Notes: generated by a model from the sequence alone, not told the origin. DNA of 64,000 bases from Bradyrhizobium neotropicale (GCF_001641695.1 NZ_LSEF01000061.1:1-64000), one strand, 5' to 3'; positions 1-8,152 are shown, numbered from the stretch's first letter. Numbers and translations are program-made.

Positions 1-30
1 GGGCGGATTCAACCGCTCGTCGCAACACTC
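1..30. repeat. IS30 left terminal inverted repeat
   Basis: Starts GGGCGGATTCAACC and ends CAACACTC. It matches the reverse complement of 1394-1423 at all 30 positions, and the match ends at base 31. Confidence 0.92.
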
Positions 31-1376
31 CGTGTATCGCTCACTCGGAGCAATTCGTCGAGGGTTTCTGCCGGTGTTTTCCAGCCGAGGGTTTTGCGGG
101 GCCTTGTGTTGAGTGCAAGAGCCACGGCCTCCAGATCATCGGCATCGTGCATGCTGAGATCCGTCCCCTTTGGAAAGTACTGGCGCAGCAACCCATTCGT
201 GTTCTCGTTGGTGCCGCGCTGCCACGGGCTGTGAGGGTCGCAAAAGTAGACCTGCACGCCTGCATCGATCTTCAGACGCGCGTGCTGAGCCAGCTCAGCT
301 CCTTGATCCCAGGTTAGAGACCGCCGCAGTCGCTCGGGCATGGTGAAGATTGCGCGGGTGATGGCGTCTCGCACCGCCTCAGCGCCATGTCCGGCGAGTG
401 CAGGTCCATTCTTCACGCGAGCATCCTGTTCCTGACCGGTCATGCGCGGCAAATGCAGCAGAATGGTAAAACGGCTCGTGCGCTCCACCAAAGTGCCGAT
501 CGCGGAACTACCGAGGCCCATGATGAGGTCACCTTCCCAGTGACCCGGCACAGCTCGATCGGCAGCTTCCGCCGGACGTTGACTGATCATGATCTCGGAA
601 GGAATGAAGCTTCTGCCTTTGCGGGCGCGCGCCCTCGGCATCCGCAAGGCCCGCCCAGTGCGCAAGCAGGCCGTCAGTTCACGGCGCAAAGCTCCTCGAC
701 CCTGCACATAAAGGGCCTGATAAATTGCCTCGTGACTGATGCGCATCGTCTCATCCTCGGGAAAGTCGAGCCGAAGTCGCCGAGAAATCTGTTCCGGGCT
801 CCATGCCGTCGCCCAGCGTCGGTTTTGCCGATGCACCGCCCGGCGGCCCTTCCACACGACCTTCGGGCCAACGAGGAGCGCCCCGTCTGGCTTAGCGATC
901 ATACCGGCAAGCCTGTCCTGCACATAATCCCGCAGGGTCGGGTTGATTGCCAACTTCGCAAACTTGGGCCGTCGGGCGGACTGATCAGCATGCCATTGTG
1001 CCGTGGTCGCCCGGTACTCTGGAGCGCCATGGCGGCGCGCCACATTGCGACGGAGCTCACGGGAGATCGTGCATGGAGGCCGGCCGAGCTGACGAGCGAT
1101 GGCTCGCACCCCATGCCCCTGCGCGCGCAAGATGGCAATCTCCTCACGTTCGGCGAACGACAGGTAGCGCTCCGACCGAGGTTTGGACGATCGCGACAAA
1201 TGTGTTGGCGGCATACCGCCCGCCCTCCGGAACCAGCGTACTCCGACCGACGGCGACACCCCGGCCTCAACCGCAGCATCCCCGCTCGATCGCCCCAAGG
1301 CAATCGCAGTCCAGAACGGTCTATAATCTTCTCGTAGGACCTCTCGGGGACGATCTGTCCGCACACGCTTCTCCAT
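9..1376 (-). CDS. IS30 family transposase
   Basis: A transposase of about 455 residues when started at the ATG at 1376 (MEKRVRTDRP). An upstream in-frame extension to 1604 would run through the terminal repeat and is unlikely to be translated. The N-terminal part has an IS30-type helix-turn-helix (YLSFAEREEIAILRAQG, followed by RAIARQLGRPPCTISREL). The C-terminal integrase core shows the DDE residues: D in GHWEGDLIMG, D in LTWDQGAEL (about residue 357) and E in RGTNENTNGLL (about residue 391). No frameshift or internal stop is seen, so it appears intact. Family assignment is from the motif set; the exact IS name is unknown to me. Confidence 0.93.
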   Translation of the reverse strand: MEKRVRTDRPREVLREDYRPFWTAIALGRSSGDAAVEAGVSPSVGVRWFRRAGGMPPTHLSRSSKPRSERYLSFAEREEIAILRAQGHGVRAIARQLGRPPCTISRELRRNVARRHGAPEYRATTAQWHADQSARRPKFAKLAINPTLRDYVQDRLAGMIAKPDGALLVGPKVVWKGRRAVHRQNRRWATAWSPEQISRRLRLDFPEDETMRISHEAIYQALYVQGRGALRRELTACLRTGRALRMPRARARKGRSFIPSEIMISQRPAEAADRAVPGHWEGDLIMGLGSSAIGTLVERTSRFTILLHLPRMTGQEQDARVKNGPALAGHGAEAVRDAITRAIFTMPERLRRSLTWDQGAELAQHARLKIDAGVQVYFCDPHSPWQRGTNENTNGLLRQYFPKGTDLSMHDADDLEAVALALNTRPRKTLGWKTPAETLDELLRVSDTRSVATSG

Positions 1377-1393
1377 CGCAACCTCTTTTGCTC

Positions 1394-1423
1394 GAGTGTT
1401 GCGACGAGCGGTTGAATCCGCCC
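1394..1423. repeat. IS30 right terminal inverted repeat
   Basis: Starts GAGTGTTG and ends GAATCCGCCC. It is the perfect inverted partner of 1-30 and lies 17 bp upstream of the transposase start. Confidence 0.92.
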
Positions 1424-1471
1424 AGTACGCCGCAGCTTCTCCGTATCCCTTCACTGTCTCTGGAATACTGG

Positions 1472-1550
1472 GTCGCCCGGGCCCCGGCTCCGCCGGGCCA
1501 CGGGGGTGCTCGGCCGCCGAAGCTTTAGCGAAGGCGGCAAGCCGGGCGAC
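1472..1550. repeat. GC-rich inverted-repeat stretch beside the IS
   Basis: GTCGCCCGG at 1472-1480 pairs with CCGGGCGAC at 1542-1550, and shorter hairpins are nested inside, for example GCCGCC against GGCGGC. There is no coding signal between the IS end and 1600. It resembles a dispersed structured intergenic repeat, but only one copy is in this window. Confidence 0.45.
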
Positions 1551-1600
1551 GACTGGCAGTGGTGAGCGGCCGGGCCACGACTGCGACTTGTCGCGTGGGC

Positions 1601-1999
1601 TCATGCCGTCACCGCACTCCCGCTCTTGCGCAATCCCAGATATTGCAGCTCGGCGAACACGCCGGTTGCGATCGCCTGCGCAACGACCATGAACTCGCCG
1701 GCAAGGTTCGGCGACACTGCGCCGGAAAACAGCAGCGCGATGCTGGCGACCGTCCAGGCCGCATTGCCGATCACGACGAGGAGGACGAGCGCCTTCGGCA
1801 ACGAGGCGCGCGAGGCGAGCCAGCCGACCAGCGCGGTGTAGACGATCAGGAACAGGCCGGTTTCGCGCAGCAGCACTTCGGGCAGGTTGAACAGCGCTGC
1901 GAACGCGCCGGCGCCGAAGGTGAAGCCGAGGGCGGCGATGCCGCTGAAGACAGCATCGGCCAGGAGCGCGCGGCGCAGGAATGTGGATGCGAAGATCAT
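1601..1999 (-). CDS. small four-helix membrane protein, unknown function
   Basis: A hydrophobic protein of 132 residues. The start at 1999 (MIFASTFLRRALL) has AGGAG seven bases upstream. The open frame continues further upstream but that part is low-complexity and has no ribosome site. Four hydrophobic segments are visible (around residues 12-35, 45-65, 68-92 and 100-120), with no charged catalytic motif. It sits downstream of another small gene on the same strand, and both are divergent from the XRE/MmyB regulator, so the pair is plausibly its regulatory target. I do not recognise a named family. Confidence 0.72.
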   Translation of the reverse strand: MIFASTFLRRALLADAVFSGIAALGFTFGAGAFAALFNLPEVLLRETGLFLIVYTALVGWLASRASLPKALVLLVVIGNAAWTVASIALLFSGAVSPNLAGEFMVVAQAIATGVFAELQYLGLRKSGSAVTA

Positions 2000-2030
2000 C
2001 GTGGTTCTCCTTTGTTGCTTCGGGAGTGGA

Positions 2031-2261
2031 TCAGTGCAATCCGCGCCACCAGGCACGGAGCAGGCGGGCGAGACGGAACGGGCAGAGGCTCCTGCCGACG
2101 CTGTGCTCGAAGGCGACGACTTGCGCGACGACATAGTGGCCGGTCGAATGCACCAGCGGCTCCGGCATGTTGAGGCCGCGCGCCAGCATCCGGGTCGCGA
2201 ACGTCACAGCCCAGGGGAGAAGGTGGTCTGCGAGGGTGCGGTAGAGCAGCAGCGCGATCAT
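2031..2261 (-). CDS. small hypothetical protein divergent from XRE regulator
   Basis: A 76-residue protein starting MIALLLYRTLADHLLPW. The start at 2261 is chosen because AGGAG lies six bases upstream; the ATG two codons earlier would be too close to it. There is one moderately hydrophobic segment near the N-terminus, and the C-terminus is basic (RLARLLRAWWRGLH). It is followed 31 bp later by the four-helix membrane protein and is probably co-transcribed with it. Function unknown. Confidence 0.6.
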   Translation of the reverse strand: MIALLLYRTLADHLLPWAVTFATRMLARGLNMPEPLVHSTGHYVVAQVVAFEHSVGRSLCPFRLARLLRAWWRGLH

Positions 2262-2310
2262 GGTCATCTCCTGTTGCGACGGAAGATGCGCCGGCCCGAG
2301 ATCCAATTCG

Positions 2311-2327
2311 ATTACCTGGCGGGTAAT
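2311..2327. promoter_or_regulatory. candidate operator palindrome ATTACC-N5-GGTAAT
   Basis: A perfect 6-bp inverted repeat with a 5-base spacer (ATTACCTGGCGGGTAAT). It lies in the 101-bp divergent promoter region between the small genes and the XRE/MmyB regulator, 35 bp upstream of the regulator start. It is well placed to be an autoregulatory operator. This is inferred from position and symmetry only. Confidence 0.45.
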
Positions 2328-2362
2328 GGAAGGGGTGAAACCGGCGTGCTAGGTTTTCGACC

Positions 2363-3184
2363 ATGAACGCACATGCATCCTCGGCACGCGCCGAACGAAG
2401 CCAGCCGATCCATATCGGCGATCACTTGCGCGACTGGCGGCAGCGTCGCCGCATGAGCCAGCTCGATCTCGCGGGTGAGGCCGAGATCTCGGCGCGGCAT
2501 TTGAGCTTCGTCGAGACCGGCCGTGCCGCGCCCTCGCGCGAGATGGTGCTCAAGCTCGCCGAGCGTCTCGACGTGCCCTTGCGCGAACGCAACGTACTGC
2601 TGGTCTCGGCTGGCTACGCGCCGGCCTTTCCGCAGCGCCCGCTGGAGGATCCCGCCTTGAAATCAGCCCGCCAGGCGATCGACCTCGTGCTCAAAGCGCA
2701 TGAACCCAATCCCGCACTCGCGGTGGACCGGCACTGGAACCTGGTCTCCGCCAACCGCATGGTGGCGCCGCTGCTCGACGGCATTCCGCAGCGGCTGCTC
2801 GGCCAGCCTTTCAACGTGCTGCGGCTCGCCTTTCACCCGGAGGCGCTGGCGCCGCGCACAGTCAATCTCGCCGAATGGTGCGGGCATCTTCTGGAGCGGC
2901 TGCACCGGCAATGCGAGGCCACCGCCGATCCCGAATTGATCAAGCTGTACAACGACCTCAAGAGCTATCCGATCCCGGCGCGCGCGGGGCCACTGTCGAG
3001 CGACAATGTCGCGATCCCCTTCAAGCTGCGGCACGAGGGCGAGATACTAAGTTTCTTCTCCACCACCATGGTGTTCGGCACGCCGGTCGACATCACCCTG
3101 TCGGAGCTGGCGCTGGAGACTTTCTTTCCGGCCGATGAGCGCACCGCCGAGAAGCTGAAGCAGATGGCGGCAGCCATGTCGTAG
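2363..3184 (+). CDS. XRE-family regulator with MmyB-like ligand domain
   Basis: A 273-residue regulator. Residues 18-75 form an XRE helix-turn-helix (HLRDWRQRRRMSQLDLAG, then ISARHLSFVETGR). Residues from about 100 to the end resemble the MmyB-type ligand-binding domain, with the conserved ALAVDRHWNLVSANR and NVLRLAFHPEAL segments and the C-terminal pattern TPVDITLSELALETFFPADE. Members of this group usually repress a neighbouring divergent gene and respond to a small, often fatty-acid-like ligand. The ligand here is unknown. The gene is divergent from two small genes across a 101-bp promoter region carrying a palindrome. Confidence 0.9.
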   Translation: MNAHASSARAERSQPIHIGDHLRDWRQRRRMSQLDLAGEAEISARHLSFVETGRAAPSREMVLKLAERLDVPLRERNVLLVSAGYAPAFPQRPLEDPALKSARQAIDLVLKAHEPNPALAVDRHWNLVSANRMVAPLLDGIPQRLLGQPFNVLRLAFHPEALAPRTVNLAEWCGHLLERLHRQCEATADPELIKLYNDLKSYPIPARAGPLSSDNVAIPFKLRHEGEILSFFSTTMVFGTPVDITLSELALETFFPADERTAEKLKQMAAAMS

Positions 3185-3251
3185 CGCCCTTGCCTCGGGG
3201 CAGGTTCGGCCTATCTTTGGGCGAACTCTTAAATGCCCGAAGGAGGCGCCC

Positions 3252-3932
3252 ATGAGCACGTCTGATATGAGCACGCTGAAACCGCTCCAGATCGACGTCG
3301 TCTCCGACGTGGTGTGCCCCTGGTGCTATATCGGCAAGCACCGGATCGAGAGCGCGCTCGCGCTCGTTCCGGACGTGCCGGTCAAGCTCACCTTCCGTCC
3401 GTTCTTCCTCAATCCCTGGGTGCCGCGCGAGGGCATCAGCCGCGAGGACTATCTCACCACCAAGTTCGGCTCGGTCGAGGCCTACAAGGGCATTGCCGGC
3501 CGCGTCGTCGCGGCCGCGAGCGAAGAGGGGCTCGTTTACCGGCCCGAGATGGTGGCGCGCCAGCCCAACACGATCGACTGCCATCGCCTGATCCTGTGGG
3601 CGGAGGCGATAGGCAGGGCGCCTGAGATGAAGCAGCGCCTGATGGAACTGTATTTCCGCGACGGCGGCGATCTCACCGACGTGAACGTCTTGGTGCAGGC
3701 AGCGGCCGATGTCGGGCTCGACGCCGAAGACGTGCGGCGGCGCCTTGCCACCGACGAGGACGTGGCGCGCGTTTCTGCGGACGCGCAGGAAGCCGCCGAC
3801 AAGGGCATCTCCGGCGTGCCGACCTACGTGTTCGCGCAGAAATACGCCGTCTCCGGCGCGCAGGATCCGAACCTGCTCGCACGCGCCATCCGCCAGGTGT
3901 CGGCGGAGATCAACGCGCAGGCGGTGGAGTAG
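3252..3932 (+). CDS. DsbA-family oxidoreductase, FrnE-like
   Basis: A 226-residue thioredoxin-fold protein with the CPWC redox motif at residues 22-25 (VVSDVVCPWCYIGKHRIE) and the FrnE-type helical insert and C-terminal GISGVPTYVFAQKYAVSGAQ segment with the cis-proline loop (GVPT). FrnE and 2-hydroxychromene-2-carboxylate isomerase-like members act in cytoplasmic thiol redox or stress defence. There is no signal peptide, so it is cytosolic. GGAGG lies about 8 bases upstream of the start. The preceding regulator ends 67 bp upstream, so they could be co-transcribed. Confidence 0.92.
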   Translation: MSTSDMSTLKPLQIDVVSDVVCPWCYIGKHRIESALALVPDVPVKLTFRPFFLNPWVPREGISREDYLTTKFGSVEAYKGIAGRVVAAASEEGLVYRPEMVARQPNTIDCHRLILWAEAIGRAPEMKQRLMELYFRDGGDLTDVNVLVQAAADVGLDAEDVRRRLATDEDVARVSADAQEAADKGISGVPTYVFAQKYAVSGAQDPNLLARAIRQVSAEINAQAVE

Positions 3933-4023
3933 TCGTCTGGAGATTGAGATTGTTGCACGAGGCGGAAGAGGGCGATCTCCATCTGCCGGCGCGTCGATTG
4001 GAGCCATCAGGCGGTCTGCGCAT

Positions 4024-4407
4024 TTACCGACAAACCAGCACGGGCGTTTTCGCGTAGGTCATCACCTTGTTTGTCACGCTGCCGATGAGAAGCGTGGAAA
4101 GCCCGCTACGCCCGTGCCATGACATGACGATGAGATCGCAGGCCTTGTCCTCGGCCGCTGCGACGATGGCTTGATCGGGTGGCACGTTCTCCACTTGAAT
4201 TGTCTCGCAGGAAACACCGGCCTTCCTGGCCGCAATTGCCGCGTGATCCAGCACGCTCGCATAGTCGCCTGTCACGGCAAGAAGCGGTTCCACGACGTAG
4301 ATTAGAGATACCTTGGCTCCAACGGATTTCGCCAACGCCAACCCATGCGTCACCCCGCGTTCCGCCAGCTCCGACCCATCTGTCGGAATGAGGATATGCT
4401 GGTACAT
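4024..4407 (-). CDS. universal stress protein UspA
   Basis: A single UspA domain of 127 residues: the N-terminal strand with the ATP-site aspartate (HILIPTDGSELAERG), and the C-terminal phosphate-binding segment SWHGRSGLSTLLIGS where the family usually has GSHG, so the first glycine is a serine here. A strong ribosome site (GGAGG) precedes the start at 4407. A FixK/FNR-type box sits 73 bp upstream, suggesting induction by low oxygen. A second UspA gene lies 428 bp upstream in the same orientation. Confidence 0.94.
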   Translation of the reverse strand: MYQHILIPTDGSELAERGVTHGLALAKSVGAKVSLIYVVEPLLAVTGDYASVLDHAAIAARKAGVSCETIQVENVPPDQAIVAAAEDKACDLIVMSWHGRSGLSTLLIGSVTNKVMTYAKTPVLVCR

Positions 4408-4835
4408 GCTTCACCTCCCGATTGTCTGGACGTAGCGCTGCCTTCCAAATGCAAGCTGGGCTGCGTTTCGGATACAGTCTTGAGACAGATCAATCTCTCG
4501 GTCAGTCGTGCCACAACCTGGATGCCGTTGGCACACGCGATGGAGAAAACGACCCGGAAGGTCGGGGAGACTTCCGGGCCGAGTGTTTCCTCCACTAAAG
4601 ACCCCTCGTGCGGCGAGGAGGCCACGCTTCCGTGGAAACACCACGGTTCAGCAACCGCAGAATGCGCGCTGCTGCAAATATCTTTCTGGTAAGGCAGATT
4701 AACTCGCCGCAAGCTTCATCCGATTTAGGCTCGAAAGCCGTCACCCGCTACCGATGGCAGGCTGCGCTCCACGCCCCAAATCCGAAGAGCTCGTTGCGTT
4801 CAGGCGTCCCGCGCGAAGCCAGCGCACAGTGCCTG
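4408..4835. other. 428-bp intergenic region between two uspA genes
   Basis: No convincing coding sequence. It contains the FixK-type box near its left end and two short hairpins: CCTCG-N5-CGAGG at 4604-4618 and CCGTGG-N5-CCACGG at 4630-4646. Neither hairpin has a clear T-tract, so I do not call them terminators. Confidence 0.5.
4480..4493 (-). promoter_or_regulatory. candidate FixK2/FNR-type box for uspA
   Basis: Read on the minus strand the sequence is TTGATCTGTCTCAA, which fits the FixK2/FNR consensus TTGAT-N4-ATCAA in 9 of 10 defined positions. Its centre is about 80 bp upstream of the UspA start codon. If it sits at -41.5 the 5' leader would be about 38 nt. UspA genes are common targets of FixK2-type regulators in rhizobia. 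Confidence 0.6.
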
Positions 4836-5288
4836 CTATCGCACGACCAACACCGGCACGCTTCCGTCCGCCAGGACCTCCGATGTTTGACTCCCCAACA
4901 ATAGCTTCCTGAACCCGCGACGCCCATGAGAGGCCATGACGATCAAGTCGCAGCCTCTGGACTTTGCGGTTGCGATGATCGTGGTGGCTGGGTGCGCATT
5001 CGGAACATGCAAGAGTTCTGCAGTTATCCCGATCTGCTGCGCCATGGCTCGAGCTTCATCGAGCACTTTGCCCGCACGTTCCTTGCAGGCTGCGTCAAAG
5101 CGATCAAACTCTTCCGCCGAGGGAATCCACCCCGCGGCATGTCCGTTCCCATAGTAGACCGGCAGCGGTTCAGTTACGGTGATGACTGTCACTTTAGCGT
5201 TCAGGGCTTTCGCTAAAGCAATCCCATGCTCAACGCCTATCTTCGCGACATCCGATCCATCCGTGCTCAAGAGAATGTTGGCGTACAT
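4836..5288 (-). CDS. universal stress protein UspA (second copy)
   Basis: A 150-residue UspA protein. The start at 5288 (MYANILLSTDGSDVAK) has GGGAG upstream; an in-frame ATG at 5315 lacks this. The phosphate-binding segment is ASHGRRGFRKLLLGS, the common ATP-binding form. A loop of about 25 residues after the second strand (YYGNGHAAGWIPSAEEFDR) makes it longer than its neighbour, so the two are related but diverged. No FixK-type box is seen in the 200 bp upstream. Confidence 0.92.
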   Translation of the reverse strand: MYANILLSTDGSDVAKIGVEHGIALAKALNAKVTVITVTEPLPVYYGNGHAAGWIPSAEEFDRFDAACKERAGKVLDEARAMAQQIGITAELLHVPNAHPATTIIATAKSRGCDLIVMASHGRRGFRKLLLGSQTSEVLADGSVPVLVVR

Positions 5289-5495
5289 GCGGGGGCTCCC
5301 TTGCTCGTCGAACAAAAGTGGATCCTTGCCTATAGTGATCCGATAGTCGCCGTCCGTCTACGGGCCAATCTCGAAGCTCATTCGTGGACCAACGAGCGTC
5401 AGTGCAAGTCCACTGTTGCGCCGCTGTTGGCGGGCAAGCGGACATCAGGGAGCCTGAGCCAGGCGCCCCGATTTGTGAGTGCACGGCCTTGTCAG

Positions 5496-6704
5496 CTAGG
5501 TTGCCGGACGATTTGCCCGTCTTATTGAATGGACTACGCGCCGCGCCGCCTCGTAGGCGGCACCGTGCGCCAACAGCGCCGCGTGAATGAGCGCCACGAC
5601 CGGATCGTTTCGCCGGAGCGGAATCAGCACGTCGCCGATCGCGAAGCGGCCGCGCCAGATCGGGTTGATCATGGGATGGTCGGCGTTCGCGGTGGAATCG
5701 GCGCTCGCAATGGCGGGATCAGTGCAGAGGTGGCGGGTGAGCTCGACGGCGAGTTGCACGCCCGGAGAATATTTCGCAAAGCGCTCGTCGATGCCGAGCT
5801 TGAAGAAGAAGGCGCGGTCCTGATGGCGCAGCACGATGCCGGCGGCGATCGGCGTCAAGCCGGCGCGCAGGCTGACGACCTCGCATTGCGCGGTCTCCGC
5901 GAGCGCCGGCACGGCGCGGCGGATGAATGTCGCATCGCCCTCATTCTGAACGAGTGCAGTGCCGCGCTTGCCCTTCCAGCCGCTGGCTTCGAGTTGCAGG
6001 AAGGTCTCGAGCGCCGGCCTGATCTCGTCCACCCCGCGCGCCACCTCGAACACGACGGGGCCGTGCCCTTCGAGACGATGGCGCTGGCGCCGCAGCTCCT
6101 TGAGCTTTTTCGTGCCGAGCGCCTCTTGCAGCAGCTTTTCGCCGTCCTGGGTCGCATTGAGGCTGGCACGGACGTAGGAGCTCAGCACGCGCGGCTTCAG
6201 ATCGGTCCGGCCGAGAGCTTCCTTCAGCGATGTCATTGCCGCGCCGTCGAGTGCGACGTCGCGCAGGATCAGCGCGTGCGCGCCGGCCTCGCGCGCTTGC
6301 TGCAGCAAACGTGCGGCAGCCTCGTTTGCGCAGTCGCGGTCGATCAGCGGGCTGCACAGCGTGCCATAGGGATGGGCGCTCACCAGCGCGGGCAGGGGAA
6401 TCTTCCACGCGCGCCAGAGCGAAGTGACCGGCATCAGCCCGATCAGCCGCGTCGACGACGCATCGAATGCGCGCAAGGCCAGCGCGCCGGTGCGGCCCTG
6501 CGCCGTCGCGCTGACGGCGAGTTCCCAGGCAGGCAAATAGTAGCCATTCGGTTCGATGGCGCATTGCGCGAGCGCGCGCCATTGGCCGGGTTCGATCGCG
6601 GTGAGCGGGACCGGCGCGCGGGCCGGCACGGCGTCATTTGCAGATGCCGGATTGATCGCAGCCTGGTGCGCGATGTCGACCACGTCCCGTCGTTCCCCGT
6701 TCAC
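5496..6704 (-). CDS. GNAT acyltransferase, BioF2/CelD-like
   Basis: A 402-residue protein of the GNAT superfamily in its BioF2-like (Acetyltransf_6) form, the group that includes CelD and FemAB-like enzymes. Supporting segments are KKLKELRRQRHRLEGHG, FLQLEASGWKGKRGTAL and the acyl-acceptor core DRAFFFKLGIDERFAKYSPGVQL. These enzymes transfer acyl groups in polysaccharide or cell-envelope metabolism; the substrate here is unknown. The start is a GTG at 6704 without a strong ribosome site, and a GTG at 6683 is an alternative. No transmembrane segment. Confidence 0.82.
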   Translation of the reverse strand: MNGERRDVVDIAHQAAINPASANDAVPARAPVPLTAIEPGQWRALAQCAIEPNGYYLPAWELAVSATAQGRTGALALRAFDASSTRLIGLMPVTSLWRAWKIPLPALVSAHPYGTLCSPLIDRDCANEAAARLLQQAREAGAHALILRDVALDGAAMTSLKEALGRTDLKPRVLSSYVRASLNATQDGEKLLQEALGTKKLKELRRQRHRLEGHGPVVFEVARGVDEIRPALETFLQLEASGWKGKRGTALVQNEGDATFIRRAVPALAETAQCEVVSLRAGLTPIAAGIVLRHQDRAFFFKLGIDERFAKYSPGVQLAVELTRHLCTDPAIASADSTANADHPMINPIWRGRFAIGDVLIPLRRNDPVVALIHAALLAHGAAYEAARRVVHSIRRANRPAT

Positions 6705-6874
6705 GCGGGCAAAGCCGCGTCACGCGGACATGCTTAGCGCAAAGATTGGAAAATACCGTTGGGACGCCGCGTCAATTCGAGTGGTATTGTTAACGTCTCA
6801 TTGAGCATCGCGGCGGCGAGCCGCTGGATGCTGCGATGAATGCGCAAAGAGTGCTTTCGATCCGGAGGATCAAA

Positions 6875-7303
6875 ATGATCGCCACGCCTTTTACACCGAT
6901 TGCTTCGCTCCTGGGCGGGGCGTTGATCGGTCTGGCCGCCGTGCTCTTGATGTGGGCAAGGGGACGGATCGCAGGCGTCAGCGGCATCGCGGCGCGGCTG
7001 TTACCGCCTTACGAGGACCGCGAGTTCGCAGGGAGGCTCGCCTTCATAGCAGGCCTGATTGCCGTACCGGTGTTGGTGCGGCTTGCCACCGGCAGCCTGC
7101 CGGCGCAGACGATTGCAGCAGGAACGCCGGTCCTGATTGTCGCCGGATTGCTCACGGGCTTCGGCTCGGTGTGGGGCAGCGGCTGCACGTCCGGCCACGG
7201 CGTCTGCGGCCTGTCGCGGCTCTCGGTGCGCTCGCTGGTCGCGACCATCACCTTCATGGCGGCGGGCATGGCCACCGTTTTCGTGATGCGGCACTGGAGC
7301 TGA
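6875..7303 (+). CDS. YeeE/YedE-family membrane transporter, first half
   Basis: A 142-residue integral membrane protein with the YeeE/YedE (sulfur transport) signature GSGCTSGHGVCGLSRLS, whose cysteines are thought to line a thiosulfate or sulfur path. The start at 6875 has CGGAGG upstream; the ATG at 6836 has none. It is followed after 5 bp by a partner gene carrying the second half of the fold. Such split pairs (about 140 plus 155 residues) are a known arrangement, and together they make one two-repeat transporter. Confidence 0.9.
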   Translation: MIATPFTPIASLLGGALIGLAAVLLMWARGRIAGVSGIAARLLPPYEDREFAGRLAFIAGLIAVPVLVRLATGSLPAQTIAAGTPVLIVAGLLTGFGSVWGSGCTSGHGVCGLSRLSVRSLVATITFMAAGMATVFVMRHWS

Positions 7304-7308
7304 CGACG

Positions 7309-7776
7309 ATGGCTATTCTCATCCAATTTGCGATCGGTCTGATCTTCGGTCTCGGCCTCATCGTCTCCGGCATGTCGAACCCGGCAAAGGTGCTGAACTT
7401 CCTCGATGTCGGCGGCATTCCTGCTGGGACGTGGGACGCGAGCCTCGCTTTCGTGATGGCCGGCGCCGTGGCCGTGACCTTCATCGGCTTCAACCGCGTC
7501 TTGAAACTCGCGCGGCCTTTCTTCGCCGAACGCTTCTACGTTCCGACGCGAACGGATATCGATGCGAGAATTGTCGCCGGTCCCGCCATCTTCGGCATCG
7601 GCTGGGGGCTGGCTGGCTTCTGTCCAGGGCCGGCGCTGACTGCGCTCGGATTTGGCTCGGCCTCCGCCTTCATCTTCGTTGCCGCGATGTTTGCCGGCAT
7701 GGTGCTGGCCCGCTTCATCGCTCAGTTGCCGTCGTCGGCACGCTTCGTCACGCCGGCCGATCCGCTCGAGACCTGA
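7309..7776 (+). CDS. DUF6691/YeeE-type membrane partner protein
   Basis: A 155-residue membrane protein with the DUF6691 hallmarks: ISGMSNPAKVLNFLD-like N-terminal segment (VSGMSNPAKVLNFLDV) and GIGWGLAGFCPGPALTALGFG. It starts 5 bp after the YeeE half and must be co-translated with it. The second conserved cysteine (FCPGPA) mirrors the GCTSGHG motif of the first half. A sulfur-compound channel is inferred from the family. No sulfur dioxygenase or rhodanese gene is adjacent, so the physiological role is open. Confidence 0.9.
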   Translation: MAILIQFAIGLIFGLGLIVSGMSNPAKVLNFLDVGGIPAGTWDASLAFVMAGAVAVTFIGFNRVLKLARPFFAERFYVPTRTDIDARIVAGPAIFGIGWGLAGFCPGPALTALGFGSASAFIFVAAMFAGMVLARFIAQLPSSARFVTPADPLET

Positions 7777-7828
7777 CGTGGGCGGGACCGGGCCGCATTC
7801 TTGCCCGGTCCCTCAAGTCAAGGAGCGA

Positions 7829-8152
7829 TCAATAGCGATCGGCGCCGACGCCCACGCTGACGCCGGGCGCGCGGATGCCGACGCCGGCGCGCGGGCCGTC
7901 ATCCCAGTCGCGATAGGTGCGTCGCTCGTAATAGCGGTCGCGCGGCATTCTGGCATAGGAGTCGCCCACGATCACGCGCGCGCCACGATGGGTGCGATAG
8001 CAACGGCCGGCGTCGTCGCAGACGAGTCGAACTTGCTGAACGAGATCGGGACTGGCATATTCGCTGGTCGTGTAGAAGTCAGCGGCCTTTGCGCCGCCTG
8101 CTGCGGCCAGGGCTCCGACGCCCGCCAGCAGCGCGATCGTGAACGTCCTCAT
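7829..8152 (-). CDS. small secreted protein, unknown function
   Basis: A 107-residue protein with a clear Sec signal peptide (MRTFTIALLAGVGALAAAGGAKA, cleavage after AKA). The mature part holds two cysteines (VCDDAGRCYRTHRG) and a C-terminus rich in arginine, tyrosine, glycine and valine (GVGIRAPGVSVGVGADRY). The start is placed at the ATG with AGGAG six bases upstream; the ATG just before it is equally in frame. Probably periplasmic. Function unknown. Confidence 0.78.
   Translation of the reverse strand: MRTFTIALLAGVGALAAAGGAKAADFYTTSEYASPDLVQQVRLVCDDAGRCYRTHRGARVIVGDSYARMPRDRYYERRTYRDWDDGPRAGVGIRAPGVSVGVGADRY

Larger units (their letters stand above)
1..1423 (-). mobile_element. IS30-family insertion sequence
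   Basis: The first 30 bases of the window are the exact reverse complement of 1394-1423, which gives perfect 30-bp terminal inverted repeats around a single transposase gene. At about 1.42 kb it is a long but plausible IS30-type element. The transposase stop codon lies inside the left repeat. The left flank is outside the window, so the target-site duplication cannot be checked and the element could begin a base or two earlier. The right end abuts a GC-rich, self-complementary stretch (1424-1600). Confidence 0.9.

Noticed and set aside
4604..4646. Two hairpins upstream of the first uspA gene as terminators
   Set aside because: They lack T-tracts and have short stems, so they may be chance in GC-rich DNA.
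5303..5317. Possible FixK-type box upstream of the second uspA gene
   Set aside because: TTG and CAA are 9 bases apart, not 8, and it overlaps the ribosome-site region of the gene.
5529..6737. A 402-codon plus-strand frame opposite the GNAT gene
   Set aside because: Mirror-frame artefact of the real minus-strand gene, with no ribosome site or recognisable domain.
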